Assembly: GCA_017303855.1 (NCBI GenBank)
Contig: JAFLBL010000006.1
Location: forward strand, 1-64,000
Reading direction: 5' to 3'
Origin: Chitinophagales bacterium
GTDB taxonomy: Bacteria; Bacteroidota; Bacteroidia; Chitinophagales; Chitinophagaceae
Length of the DNA: 64,000 bases
The notes beneath the pieces were generated by a model. It was given only the letters and a program-made list of their open reading frames with translations. It was not told where the DNA came from and did no database searches. A program made the translations under genes and the position numbers. Positions 7,935-16,452 of this stretch are shown piece by piece. Position 1 is the first letter of the stretch, and every line of letters begins with the position of its first letter.

Positions 7935-9861
7935 GCTTGTCAATTGTACAATCTATATGAACCGATGTTCCTTTGCCGGGCACGGACTGTATATCGAGCT
8001 GGCCCTGCAGATAATCCACCCGTGAACGGATATTCTTCAGCCCGGCGCCCTGCACCACTTCTTCCTTACTGAACCCGCGTCCATTGTCTTCTACTGTTAT
8101 ACTGAGATCATTCTCCTGCCGCATTACCTGGGCCAATATCACATTGGCGCCTGAATGCTTCACGGCATTGTTGAGTAACTCCTGCACGATGCGGTAAACC
8201 ACTACTTCAGTAGACGGACTCATGCGCTGCTCCAGTCCGTGAAACTCGGTATTGATACGGAAAGACTGTCCTTCGCTGAGGCCATCACAGTAATCCTGCA
8301 AAGCCTGCTGCAGTCCGAGTTTCATCAGGGCTTCGGGCATCATATTGTGTGCCACGCGCCGCATTTCACTGATGGATTCATCGAGTTTGCCGAGGGCATT
8401 GTTGAATACCCGGGCATGTTCTTCCGATAGGATGAGGTTTCCTTTCATAGCCCCTAATTGTAGTTTGACCCCGCTGAGCAATCCGCCAAGCCCGTCGTGC
8501 AGGTCCCTGGCCATCCGGCTGCGCTCTTCTTCCTGTCCCTTCAGAATGGATTGTGTGGCGAGTAATAATTTTTCCTGTTCGAGTTTATTGATCTGCTGCT
8601 GCTGCAAGCGGCGTTTCTGCTGATAGTTGCGGTACAGGAGTCCTGCAATCAGTAATAAGGTAAGGATACCCCCGCCGAGTATATAGTTCAGCGTATGCTG
8701 ATGCCGTATCGTAGCCTGCTGCAACTTTAATTGCTGTTCCTTTTTCTCCGTCTCAAACTTTATCTCCATCAGGTTGATGGCGGCTGTGTTTTTTTCAGTC
8801 AGCACAGAATCCCCGAGTGCTGTAAACTTCTTATGCCATTGAAGGGCCGAATCATTATTTCCCAGGGCTTCATTGAGTTCAGAAGCCCGGAGATAGAGAT
8901 CCTTTAATTCCAGTTTTGTTTCCAGTTGCTGTGCCAGTTTTATTCCTTCATCAATAACCGGTCCGGCCGCTGTGTAATTTTTTACTTTCAACAATTGTTT
9001 TGAAAGCCCCATACAGCCATACATTTCGTATTCCGGTGCATTTATTTTTTTCGACCTGGCTATCACATCACGGTAATACCGTTCTGCTTCGCTTCCTTTA
9101 TTCAGTTCGGCTAAATTGTCGGCCATTCCCAGCCACCCATCCATGATGATAATATCATCTTCCATTTTAATGCCCAGTTGCTCCACTTCTTTGAACAGGG
9201 CGAGTGACTGATCATATTTTTTCAGGAAGGATTCAGAAGTGGCAATATTAATTGTGGAAGACGCGACCGCATAGTCATCTTTCAGTTCCTTTGCAATCAG
9301 CAGCGATTTCCGGGCATAGTCCAATCCTTTATTGTATTGCTGCAGTGAATTAAAAACAGAAGCCAGGTTATTGCTGGCCACCCGCTGAAAGCGTTTATTT
9401 CCGATATCCTCAGCAAGTCTGAAGGCCTTGAGATAATTTTCTGCCGCCGCTTCAAAATCAGACAGGTATTGCCATTCACTACCGGTATTGATATGGGCCG
9501 CCGCCAGTTCCTGTTTGCTGCCACCGGGGCCCAGTTCCGCCAACAGATCGGTACAAAGCTTCAGGGCTTCTTTGAAACGGCCCTGATTATTCAGCAGCAC
9601 AATGGAATAACTGACATAGGCTGATTTACCCTTGGTATAATTGAATTGCTCAGACAGTGTCTTCCCTTTTTTATAAAAGAAGAAGGCACTGTCGGCATTT
9701 TCCGTTTCAAACGTTTCTCCATACTGGTAATACTGCAGCGCCTTCAGCGTGTCATCTGCCCTGTTAGCGAGCAGCCTCCGCAGACTGTCACGTACAGGAT
9801 CGCCTTGTGCAGCACTGTGAAGCGCAGCCAGCATTGTGGTAAGCAGGAATAACTTTTTCAA
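7927..9861 (-). CDS. TPR-containing sensor histidine kinase (HisKA_3)
   Basis: A 644-residue membrane kinase: signal peptide (1-19), a periplasmic array of tetratricopeptide repeats (about 40-360), one membrane span (391-410), a short coiled coil, then the HisKA_3 dimerisation domain with phosphoacceptor H455 in ARDLHDGLGG, and an ATPase domain with N box (VQELLNNAVKHSG) and G boxes (EDNGRGF and GAGLKNIRSR). It senses an unknown extracytoplasmic cue and phosphorylates the downstream regulator. Translation must begin at a TTG (9861), because the frame is stopped upstream with no ATG before the signal peptide. It is divergent from the 10042 gene. Confidence 0.92.
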   Translation of the reverse strand: MKKLFLLTTMLAALHSAAQGDPVRDSLRRLLANRADDTLKALQYYQYGETFETENADSAFFFYKKGKTLSEQFNYTKGKSAYVSYSIVLLNNQGRFKEALKLCTDLLAELGPGGSKQELAAAHINTGSEWQYLSDFEAAAENYLKAFRLAEDIGNKRFQRVASNNLASVFNSLQQYNKGLDYARKSLLIAKELKDDYAVASSTINIATSESFLKKYDQSLALFKEVEQLGIKMEDDIIIMDGWLGMADNLAELNKGSEAERYYRDVIARSKKINAPEYEMYGCMGLSKQLLKVKNYTAAGPVIDEGIKLAQQLETKLELKDLYLRASELNEALGNNDSALQWHKKFTALGDSVLTEKNTAAINLMEIKFETEKKEQQLKLQQATIRHQHTLNYILGGGILTLLLIAGLLYRNYQQKRRLQQQQINKLEQEKLLLATQSILKGQEEERSRMARDLHDGLGGLLSGVKLQLGAMKGNLILSEEHARVFNNALGKLDESISEMRRVAHNMMPEALMKLGLQQALQDYCDGLSEGQSFRINTEFHGLEQRMSPSTEVVVYRIVQELLNNAVKHSGANVILAQVMRQENDLSITVEDNGRGFSKEEVVQGAGLKNIRSRVDYLQGQLDIQSVPGKGTSVHIDCTIDKHG

Positions 9862-10041
9862 ATGGAGGGAATTATTGAATTAAAAGTAGCGGAGTAAAAA
9901 GGATATTCCCAATTTTTTACAAAAATCCCCTGTTCGGGGGATGCGAAAAGCAGGGGTTCGGGGGATTGTACAGGTCAGGGAAAAGAGGAAGATTTGTAGC
10001 AGTAACCGGATCAGTCAACTTAACCATTAACAACAACCCGT

Positions 10042-11400
10042 ATGCAGTCTGCCCGATCAATCGCCTTCAGTCTTTTCCTGATCAGCCTCTCCCTCGTCAG
10101 CGGGGCACAGGGCACAAAGAACTTTGATATTTTCTCCTATACCGCCCCGAAGAATTTTCTGTTGAAGGAAACGCAGGGCAAACTGCTTTATACCCAGAGT
10201 GCCGGTAAACAGTATTGTCAGTTGTATCTCTATCCGGCCGTAACCGGGCAATCTGATGTAGAGAAAGATTTTGCAGCCAACTGGGATTTCTTTGCCCGTA
10301 ATCCTTCGCAGGGCGTTGCTGAACCGGAGTCGAAGGAAAAGCAAACGCAGGATGGCTGGGATATGATAATGGGATCGGCCAGGGGCAGTTACAGTAAAAA
10401 GCCCTTTGTGATCTCCGTGACCACTGTGACGCGTGGCGCACTTACCTATTACATAGCCGCAGTATTTACCAGTGAAAAATATATTCCGGTGATCCAGGAA
10501 TTTATGGCCGGTATTACACCGGATACCAACCGCTTTGTACAAGGTCCGGTAATAACACCTGTACCGCAACCCTCCACCGTAATTACGCCTGCCAATAATA
10601 CTGCACGCATGAGTAAACCCCGTACACAGTTTGATGATGGCTGGCTGGGAACTGCCATGGATAATTATGTGCAACTGGTCCGCAACGGTACCGAAATCCG
10701 GTTACACTATATTGATGCGGCGCTTGATGATGCCCGTCCGCAGACTATCGATGCACCGGAATACTACTGGAGTAAATATGTAACACCTTATTTCAATGTG
10801 GCCAGTCCGCAGAAATGGGCGGGGGTGCAGTACCCGGTGATTTATTTTATGGAAGGGAATGCGGTGAATAAGCAAACCGGCCGGTCCTGTTATGTCGCCA
10901 TCAAGATCGTGTACAGTGGTGGTGCCCGTCCGATTGTGGTGATTGCTCCCGATCAGCAAAGCTACCAGCAACAATTTCCTCATCCCAATGATCTCGACGC
11001 TAAGTTGAATGCAAATCGTTTTGCCGTTACCGCTGCAGATCTCGTAGGTAAATGGAGTGGAAGCGGTGGAGGCGGAGTGGAATACTACAATGCCTACTCC
11101 GGTACCTATGCAGGCATGAGTGCGGTTTCCTCAACCGATGAATTTGTATTTAATAATAACGGTACTTACAGCAGCAGTTACCGCGGAGCCAGTATGAACA
11201 ATGGCGGTACGCAATTCAGTGGCCAGGACTTTAAGGGCAACTTCAGCGTTACTGACTGGAATGTAACGGCCACGAACCGGCTGGGAGGAAAGACAACTAT
11301 CTACAATGCACAGCTGATTGCGGTGAAGAACGGGTACCTGCTCTATCTGTCCGATCAGGACAATCCTTCCATGCACTATACTTTATACAGGGTTAAATAA
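10042..11400 (+). CDS. Secreted hypothetical protein with C-terminal lipocalin-like domain
   Basis: A 452-residue protein with a signal peptide (residues 1-22, ending SLVSGAQG). The first half contains FSYTAPKNFLL and a beta-rich domain ending near residue 175. A Pro/Thr-rich linker (TPVPQPSTVITPANNT) follows. The last 115 residues open with LVGKWSGSGGGGVEYYN and alternate strands and Gly-rich turns, like the lipocalin-like domains common in Bacteroidota secreted proteins. No catalytic motif is seen. It is followed with almost no gap by another secreted protein, probably one operon, and is divergent from the two-component pair, which might control it. Confidence 0.75.
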   Translation: MQSARSIAFSLFLISLSLVSGAQGTKNFDIFSYTAPKNFLLKETQGKLLYTQSAGKQYCQLYLYPAVTGQSDVEKDFAANWDFFARNPSQGVAEPESKEKQTQDGWDMIMGSARGSYSKKPFVISVTTVTRGALTYYIAAVFTSEKYIPVIQEFMAGITPDTNRFVQGPVITPVPQPSTVITPANNTARMSKPRTQFDDGWLGTAMDNYVQLVRNGTEIRLHYIDAALDDARPQTIDAPEYYWSKYVTPYFNVASPQKWAGVQYPVIYFMEGNAVNKQTGRSCYVAIKIVYSGGARPIVVIAPDQQSYQQQFPHPNDLDAKLNANRFAVTAADLVGKWSGSGGGGVEYYNAYSGTYAGMSAVSSTDEFVFNNNGTYSSSYRGASMNNGGTQFSGQDFKGNFSVTDWNVTATNRLGGKTTIYNAQLIAVKNGYLLYLSDQDNPSMHYTLYRVK

Positions 11401-11433
11401 ATGCTTTCTCTAATAAAAAATAAAACAATCAAT

Positions 11434-12261
11434 ATGAAACAATTTTTCACGGGTCTTCTTAGTCTTGCCCTGCTGCTTACTACCGGTAATTATGTATCAG
11501 CCCAGGACAAACCCCTTCCTGAAATTAAAATGCCTGATATCCCTTATAAACCTTCGATCAAAAAAGGCTGGGTAGGGCAGTTTGTGTACTCGTTGAATTT
11601 TAATGACAGCACCGGTACCGGCAAGGGCAAGAACCGGGTGTATTATCATGTGATTGTGAACCGGCTTAATTCAGGTTTTGTGGAATTGTCCAACGAAGTA
11701 AGAGGCGCCATCCGCAAAAACCAGCCCGATAAAAACAATGTACAGCGTTATGAATGCTGGATTAACAGTGGTACCAAAAACACCTGGAGCAAACATGATG
11801 AGATTGATACGGTTGTATTACCCACCGGTCTGCTTGGCCGGGATGGTATTACCGGTCGCCTTGAAAAATTCAATCGCTATACCTCCGACTCGAACTGGGT
11901 CAAGGGCTTTCTGTCCAACGTTGATCTGCAGATTGACTATGAGACCGGTAAATACAGTCTTGCCGTTCCCTATGTGGACTATGTTGTGGAAGGAACCGAG
12001 ACCCTGGTTGAAACCGTGTATAGTACCGGTAAGAAGACCTCAAAAATCAATAAAGACAATAAGCGCCATGAGCTCAGAAATTTCTCCTACCTCACAGTCG
12101 GAGAGTGGATGATGCTGGAAGGGGATTTTAAAAATGGGCAGCAAGAGCTCATCATCCGTCAGCGCATTCCGGTAAGCCTGGAGCAGTTTTACAATGAAAA
12201 GAAGCTGCCGGTGAAGAAGGGGTTTATGGAGTTTTATATGGTGTTGAAAAAAGTCGGGTAG
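11434..12261 (+). CDS. Secreted hypothetical protein
   Basis: The ATG at 11434 gives 275 residues with a typical signal peptide (MKQFFTGLLSLALLLTTG, cleavage after YVSAQ). An in-frame ATG at 11401 would put 11 polar residues in front and is less likely. The mature part starts with a Pro-rich segment (IKMPDIPYKPSIKKG) and then is beta-rich with many Asn and Thr residues. The family is not recognised. The short gap to the preceding gene argues for one transcript encoding two exported proteins. Confidence 0.7.
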   Translation: MKQFFTGLLSLALLLTTGNYVSAQDKPLPEIKMPDIPYKPSIKKGWVGQFVYSLNFNDSTGTGKGKNRVYYHVIVNRLNSGFVELSNEVRGAIRKNQPDKNNVQRYECWINSGTKNTWSKHDEIDTVVLPTGLLGRDGITGRLEKFNRYTSDSNWVKGFLSNVDLQIDYETGKYSLAVPYVDYVVEGTETLVETVYSTGKKTSKINKDNKRHELRNFSYLTVGEWMMLEGDFKNGQQELIIRQRIPVSLEQFYNEKKLPVKKGFMEFYMVLKKVG

Positions 12262-12479
12262 CAGCTGTTGTCATGGTGAGCGAGGCGAGTGACTTTGTAT
12301 TTCATTGTAGCAACAATAGCTGTTCAACCCCGTTGGGGTTGGGGGAGACATTGGGGTCATCTAACCCCGGGCTTCACCCGGGGTTATTGATGGTTTAAGC
12401 CCGTTGGGCTATGAGGACGTTTGAATCGTCATTCTCCTCCGAAGCGGGCTGAGGCTAGTTAGAAGTCGGCAGTTAGTAG

Positions 12480-12501
12480 CCTGCCTGCCGGCATAGGCAG
12501 G
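12480..12501. repeat. Nested palindrome inside a heptamer array
   Basis: An inverted repeat with arms CCTGCCTGCCGG and CATAGGCAGG interrupts a GTTAGTA-type heptamer array, which resumes directly after it. The same palindrome in opposite orientation interrupts the array at 12934-12955, and a relative sits inside another hairpin at 25350-25369. Confidence 0.7.
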
Positions 12502-12970
12502 TTAGTAGTCCGTTCAAATCGGGATTTCGCTCCGAAGCGGGCTGTTTTGTCATCCCGAGCGTAGCGAGGGATAACCGATACACAATATTTGTTCACGGGG
12601 ATTTCGAGCGAAGCGAGAAATCTTGTATTTCTCCGCGCAGCGGCCAGTTCTCCAGCTCAAACTTCATAGAACAATGCAACTTACTTGTTTCGATAGGATG
12701 ACTACTAAAGAAGTTGATTCCGCTGAATACAAGATTCCTCCCTGCGGTCGGAATCAGAGTCTCCTTTCAATAAGGACCCCCTGACCCCTCGCTTCACTCG
12801 GGGTGACAAGACTACTAAGAAGCATTTCGTATATACTACTGTTACGCTTCGGAGCGAGATATCACTTCGAACGGACTACTAACTACTAACTAGCCTACTC
12901 CGAAGCGAAAAGACGATTCGACCGGACTACTAACCTGCCTATGCCGGCAGGCAGGCTCCCGACTGCTATC

Positions 12971-13198
12971 TCCCGACTAGCTTCACCCGGGGTTATTGAT
13001 AGTATAAGCCCGTTGGGCTATGCCGCCCGTTCAAATCGCTATTTCAATCCATTGTGAAAAAAACGATTCGAACGGACTCCCGACTCCCGACTAGCTTCAC
13101 CCGGGGTTATTGATAGTATAAGCCCGTTGGGCTATGCCGCCCGTTCAAATCGCCATTTAAATCCATTGTGAAAAAGACGATTCGAACGGACTACTAAC
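12971..13198. repeat. 114-bp direct tandem duplication
   Basis: Two adjacent copies (12971-13084 and 13085-13198) differ at only a few positions. Each holds the CTTCACCCGGGG hairpin, the AGCCCGTTGGGCT hairpin and an inverted pair CCGTTCAAATCG / CGATTCGAACGG, and then ends in a heptamer array (ACTCCCG units after the first copy, ACTACTA units after the second). Confidence 0.8.
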
Positions 13199-13260
13199 TG
13201 CTAACTACTATCTACTAACTGACCCAAGCCTCCTCCGAAGTGAGATAACGCATCGACCGG

Positions 13261-13295
13261 ACTCCCGGCTCCCAACTCCCGACTCCCGACTAACT
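13261..13295 (-). repeat. Heptamer array (ACTCCCG type)x5
   Basis: Units ACTCCCG, GCTCCCA, ACTCCCG, ACTCCCG and ACTAACT in phase. The final base is the last base of the stop codon (13295-13297, minus strand) of the GIN-domain gene. A second array of ACTACTA units lies at 13190-13224. Confidence 0.9.
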
Positions 13296-14011
13296 CACAG
13301 CGCCCTCACTCTCCCGCTTCCCGACACATGACTCGTGATTACCGGGCTGCCCAGGTAATACACGGAGCCGCTGCCGGAAATATGGGCATCTAGTGTCTGC
13401 GCCACTTTTACTTTGATATTGCCTGAACCGCTGATGTCAGTATTGGCTTTCTGGGCCTGAATGCCGGTGAGAAGGATATTGCCACTGCCACTGACATGCA
13501 GTGTTTCATTGACCGTACTGCCGGTACTGACCGTGATGGCACCTGAACCACTGACTTTACCGGTGAGTTTGTCGCTGAGGGTGGCCTGCTGCACTTCAAT
13601 ATTGCCTGACCCGCTGACTTTGAGGTCGAGGTTGCTGGCGAGGAGAGGGCCGGTTACTGTGATATTGGCGGAACCACTCAGGTTGACGGAGGTTAAATCC
13701 GGAGCAGTGATATTGACGAGTATGTCTTCATTGTTTTTTAACCAGACACCGGGCTTTAGTTTTACCGTGAGCTCATTACCGGTTTTATCTATCCGCAACA
13801 CGTCGATGATATTCTGCTGGGCGGTTACCTCTACTTTATAAACGGGACCGATACTGTAATTTACCCGGCTCTGAACACCGACTGATAATTGTGAGAAACC
13901 GGTCAGTGAAATTTGTTGCGTTACTACAGGCCCTTCCCCTACTACTCTTTCACAGGAAGAGAAGAAGGCTAAAAAGGCGATTAACAAAAAGGATAAGCTG
14001 ATTTTTTTCAT
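13295..14011 (-). CDS. Head GIN domain lipoprotein (DUF2807)
   Basis: A 238-residue lipoprotein: signal peptide with lipobox cysteine C20 (AFFSSC), then the DUF2807 "GIN" auto-transporter-adhesin-like head domain. The body is a stack of short repeats each centred on SGSG (LSGSANITV, VSGSGNIEV, VSGSGAITV, VSGSGNILL, ISGSGNIKV, ISGSGSVYY, VSGSGRVRAL), which build a right-handed beta helix. The role is unknown; such proteins are common cell-surface components in Bacteroidota. It is the last gene of the sigma/FecR/TonB-receptor operon, 26 bp after the receptor. Confidence 0.9.
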   Translation of the reverse strand: MKKISLSFLLIAFLAFFSSCERVVGEGPVVTQQISLTGFSQLSVGVQSRVNYSIGPVYKVEVTAQQNIIDVLRIDKTGNELTVKLKPGVWLKNNEDILVNITAPDLTSVNLSGSANITVTGPLLASNLDLKVSGSGNIEVQQATLSDKLTGKVSGSGAITVSTGSTVNETLHVSGSGNILLTGIQAQKANTDISGSGNIKVKVAQTLDAHISGSGSVYYLGSPVITSHVSGSGRVRAL

Positions 14012-14037
14012 GACTATGATTTTTGATTCAGGAATGA

Positions 14038-16380
14038 TTAGAATTCAATTTTGTAATTGAGAATGGGCAATAAACCCATCTGGTAATAGGTGACGATTTT
14101 ATTTTTGTCCTTGTCCCAGCCCTGGCCAAATACATTCTGGCGGTTGCTGACATTCTGGATATCGAGCGATAAAGTGCTGGTGACATGACGACGGTTCCAT
14201 TTGATACTGGCGCGGATATCCGTACGGAAATACGCGGGATTCTTCAGGGTAAAAGCTTCCTTCTCTTTGAAAACGGCATAACCGGCCGCGGAAGAAGCCG
14301 CGGCATCAATGGGCGTATTACGTAAGCCCCCTGCATAAATAGTCTTGATATGCAGCCCGATGGTTTTTGATTTGCGCTCGTTCACAAAATCTTTTCCGGC
14401 TATCAGCGTGCTGATATGATTGCCATTGAACCTTGTATTACGCTCAATGCCGTCGAGGGCTTTGTACTTCGACTGGTACAATGAATTGGTCAGCGTGAGA
14501 TAGAAATTATTATGCAGGTAACGCTCAATGGAAATTTCCAGTCCCTGGTTGCGGCCACGGCCTTTGTTGATCATCGGATCACTGAGATAATTGAATTCAA
14601 TATTGAGCGCTGATAAAGTACTGCTGTCATACACGGATACCGGCACATTGAACAGATCCTGGTAATAGAGTTCGGCTTTCACCTGCAGGTTGGGTGCCAG
14701 CCGGTAATTATACGACAATACATAATGATGGGCGCGTGTAAGTCCGAGGTTTTTATTGGGCAGTACTATTGAACCATCCTGCTGTTCCTGTTGTACAAAA
14801 TACAATCCCCATGTCTGTGCCTGGCTATGGAGTCCATAACCAAATGCCAGTCCGCTACGTTTATTAATATTCCAGCGCACAGAAGCACGCGGCTCGGTGG
14901 CATTACTTTTATTCAAGGCCACCCGCATATAATGCATACCGGCCTGGAGGGTAAACTGATCGGAGGGACGATACTGTACCTGCGCGAATGCCTGTTGCAG
15001 GGAACTGTTGCCACTGGTATTTACCCGTTGGATCAGCGGTTCACCTTCATGATCGGGGAGGGATTGGTTCACCGTATATTTTACCAGCGTACCGATCACG
15101 CCGGCGCGGAGTAATACCTGTTTGCTGAATTTATAATTGAGCGTGGAGTTCATTACCCATTTTCTTGTATTGTATTTATCGAGCCAGGTGGGTACTTCCG
15201 TAAGGTCATCCATAAACATATGTTCTTTGAAACCGGTGCGTGTGCCGGAAAGACCGATACCGGTTTTCAGGTTCCACTTGTTGCCCTTGATCGTGTGCGT
15301 CATACCATTCATGGAAGCATGCGAAAAGAAATCGAAGGAGTACCGGTCGGAGCGGCTCTCCCATTTGCTGGAATCGGTTTCCGCTTCATAGAACTGATCA
15401 CTGCGGCCATTGAAACCAAAGAGGGTGAATGTACCGGCGCGTCCCGCGGGCAGGTTTATATTATACGAGAGGTCCTGGAAATTGGTGATGCCGTTATTAT
15501 CAATGGCTCCGAGTTTAGTGAGGAGACTGAGGGTGGAATAGCGGTAATTCACGAGATAGGAACCTTTGTATTTTTTAGAAAAAGGACCTTCGAAGGAGGC
15601 ATTCAGTCCGAGTACACCGGCCTGTAAACTGTATTCTCTTTTTTCATTATTGCCTTTGCGCAAATGCAGATCAAAGACCCCGCTGACGGCATTGCCATAT
15701 TCAGCGGCGAATGCAGCGGTCACAAAATCGGAATTGGAAAGTACCTGGGCACTGAGAATGGAAATACCACCCCCGCTGTTCCCGGGCAGGGCAAAGTGAT
15801 TGGGGTTGGGAATATCCAGTCCTTCCATGCGCCATAATAAACCCACGGGCGAATTACCGCGGATGATGATACTATTATTACCGTCATCACCGGCCATCAC
15901 ACCGGGAAAAGCCACGGCCATACGCAAGGGGTCATTTACTGCGGCGGCATATTTCTGTGTTTCTTCTACGGTAAAAGCGCGGGCACTTACCGCGTTCATT
16001 TCATTCAGCGGTTTGTTCTTTTTACTGTTTACCTGCAGTACCACTTCGGTTTCTGCTTTGATCACTGCTTCCATCGGCACGGAGAGTACGGTTTCTTTAC
16101 CGGAGTTGACCTGTATATTTTCCAGTACCACTTCTTTGAACCCGGCATAACTGATCGTTACTGCATACGTGCCTACGGGAATATCTGTAAAACGAAAGAG
16201 ACCTTCCGCATCCGTGATTACCGTGCGCTTCAGGGGAGAAAGCGTAACGGTGGCGCCGGTGAGTGGTTGCTGGAGTAATTGTTCAACGGCCATACCCCGC
16301 AACTGTCCTTTATACTGGGCGGCAGATGTTAAGGAAAACAAAAAAACAAAAAACAGCGGGATAAGATTTTTACGCTTCAT
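14038..16380 (-). CDS. TonB-dependent outer-membrane receptor with N-terminal carboxypeptidase-like domain
   Basis: A 780-residue outer-membrane protein: signal peptide (1-20), a carboxypeptidase regulatory-like domain (about 25-105, PLTGATVTLSPLKRTVITD and GTYAVTISYAGF), a plug domain (about 150-250, with GDDGNNSIIIRGNSPVGLLW), and a beta-barrel that ends in aromatic F (YKIEF). It should import a ligand using TonB energy. The receptor has no STN signalling domain of its own, although the operon starts with an ECF sigma and anti-sigma; an STN domain is encoded in the preceding gene. The ligand is unknown and no SusD partner is adjacent. Confidence 0.92.
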   Translation of the reverse strand: MKRKNLIPLFFVFLFSLTSAAQYKGQLRGMAVEQLLQQPLTGATVTLSPLKRTVITDAEGLFRFTDIPVGTYAVTISYAGFKEVVLENIQVNSGKETVLSVPMEAVIKAETEVVLQVNSKKNKPLNEMNAVSARAFTVEETQKYAAAVNDPLRMAVAFPGVMAGDDGNNSIIIRGNSPVGLLWRMEGLDIPNPNHFALPGNSGGGISILSAQVLSNSDFVTAAFAAEYGNAVSGVFDLHLRKGNNEKREYSLQAGVLGLNASFEGPFSKKYKGSYLVNYRYSTLSLLTKLGAIDNNGITNFQDLSYNINLPAGRAGTFTLFGFNGRSDQFYEAETDSSKWESRSDRYSFDFFSHASMNGMTHTIKGNKWNLKTGIGLSGTRTGFKEHMFMDDLTEVPTWLDKYNTRKWVMNSTLNYKFSKQVLLRAGVIGTLVKYTVNQSLPDHEGEPLIQRVNTSGNSSLQQAFAQVQYRPSDQFTLQAGMHYMRVALNKSNATEPRASVRWNINKRSGLAFGYGLHSQAQTWGLYFVQQEQQDGSIVLPNKNLGLTRAHHYVLSYNYRLAPNLQVKAELYYQDLFNVPVSVYDSSTLSALNIEFNYLSDPMINKGRGRNQGLEISIERYLHNNFYLTLTNSLYQSKYKALDGIERNTRFNGNHISTLIAGKDFVNERKSKTIGLHIKTIYAGGLRNTPIDAAASSAAGYAVFKEKEAFTLKNPAYFRTDIRASIKWNRRHVTSTLSLDIQNVSNRQNVFGQGWDKDKNKIVTYYQMGLLPILNYKIEF

Positions 16381-16452
16381 GGTTATACTTCTGTTGGTTA
16401 TTACTCTGATAACAACCAGGGAAGTATGTACCCCTATCCTGTTTTTGTTAAA

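Larger units (their letters stand above)
12262..13294. repeat. 1-kb gene-free mosaic of interspersed repeats
   Basis: No credible gene is present. The interval contains CCC-N3-GGG hairpins (12326-12340 and 12398-12410), a longer CCCCGGG hairpin (12363-12385), three copies of a unit of about 60 bp beginning CTTCACCCGGGGTTATTGAT (12372, 12981, 13095), a 114-bp direct tandem duplication (12971-13084 / 13085-13198), GAGCG-type inverted words (12556-12571, 12605-12619), several heptamer arrays of ACTACTA and ACTCCCG units in both orientations, and two copies of a nested CCTGCC-type palindrome (about 12480-12501 and 12934-12955). Confidence 0.85.

Noticed and set aside
12262..13294. CRISPR-like reading of the repeat block
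   Set aside because: Repeats are palindromic words and 7-mers of unequal spacing, with no regular repeat-spacer pattern and no cas genes.
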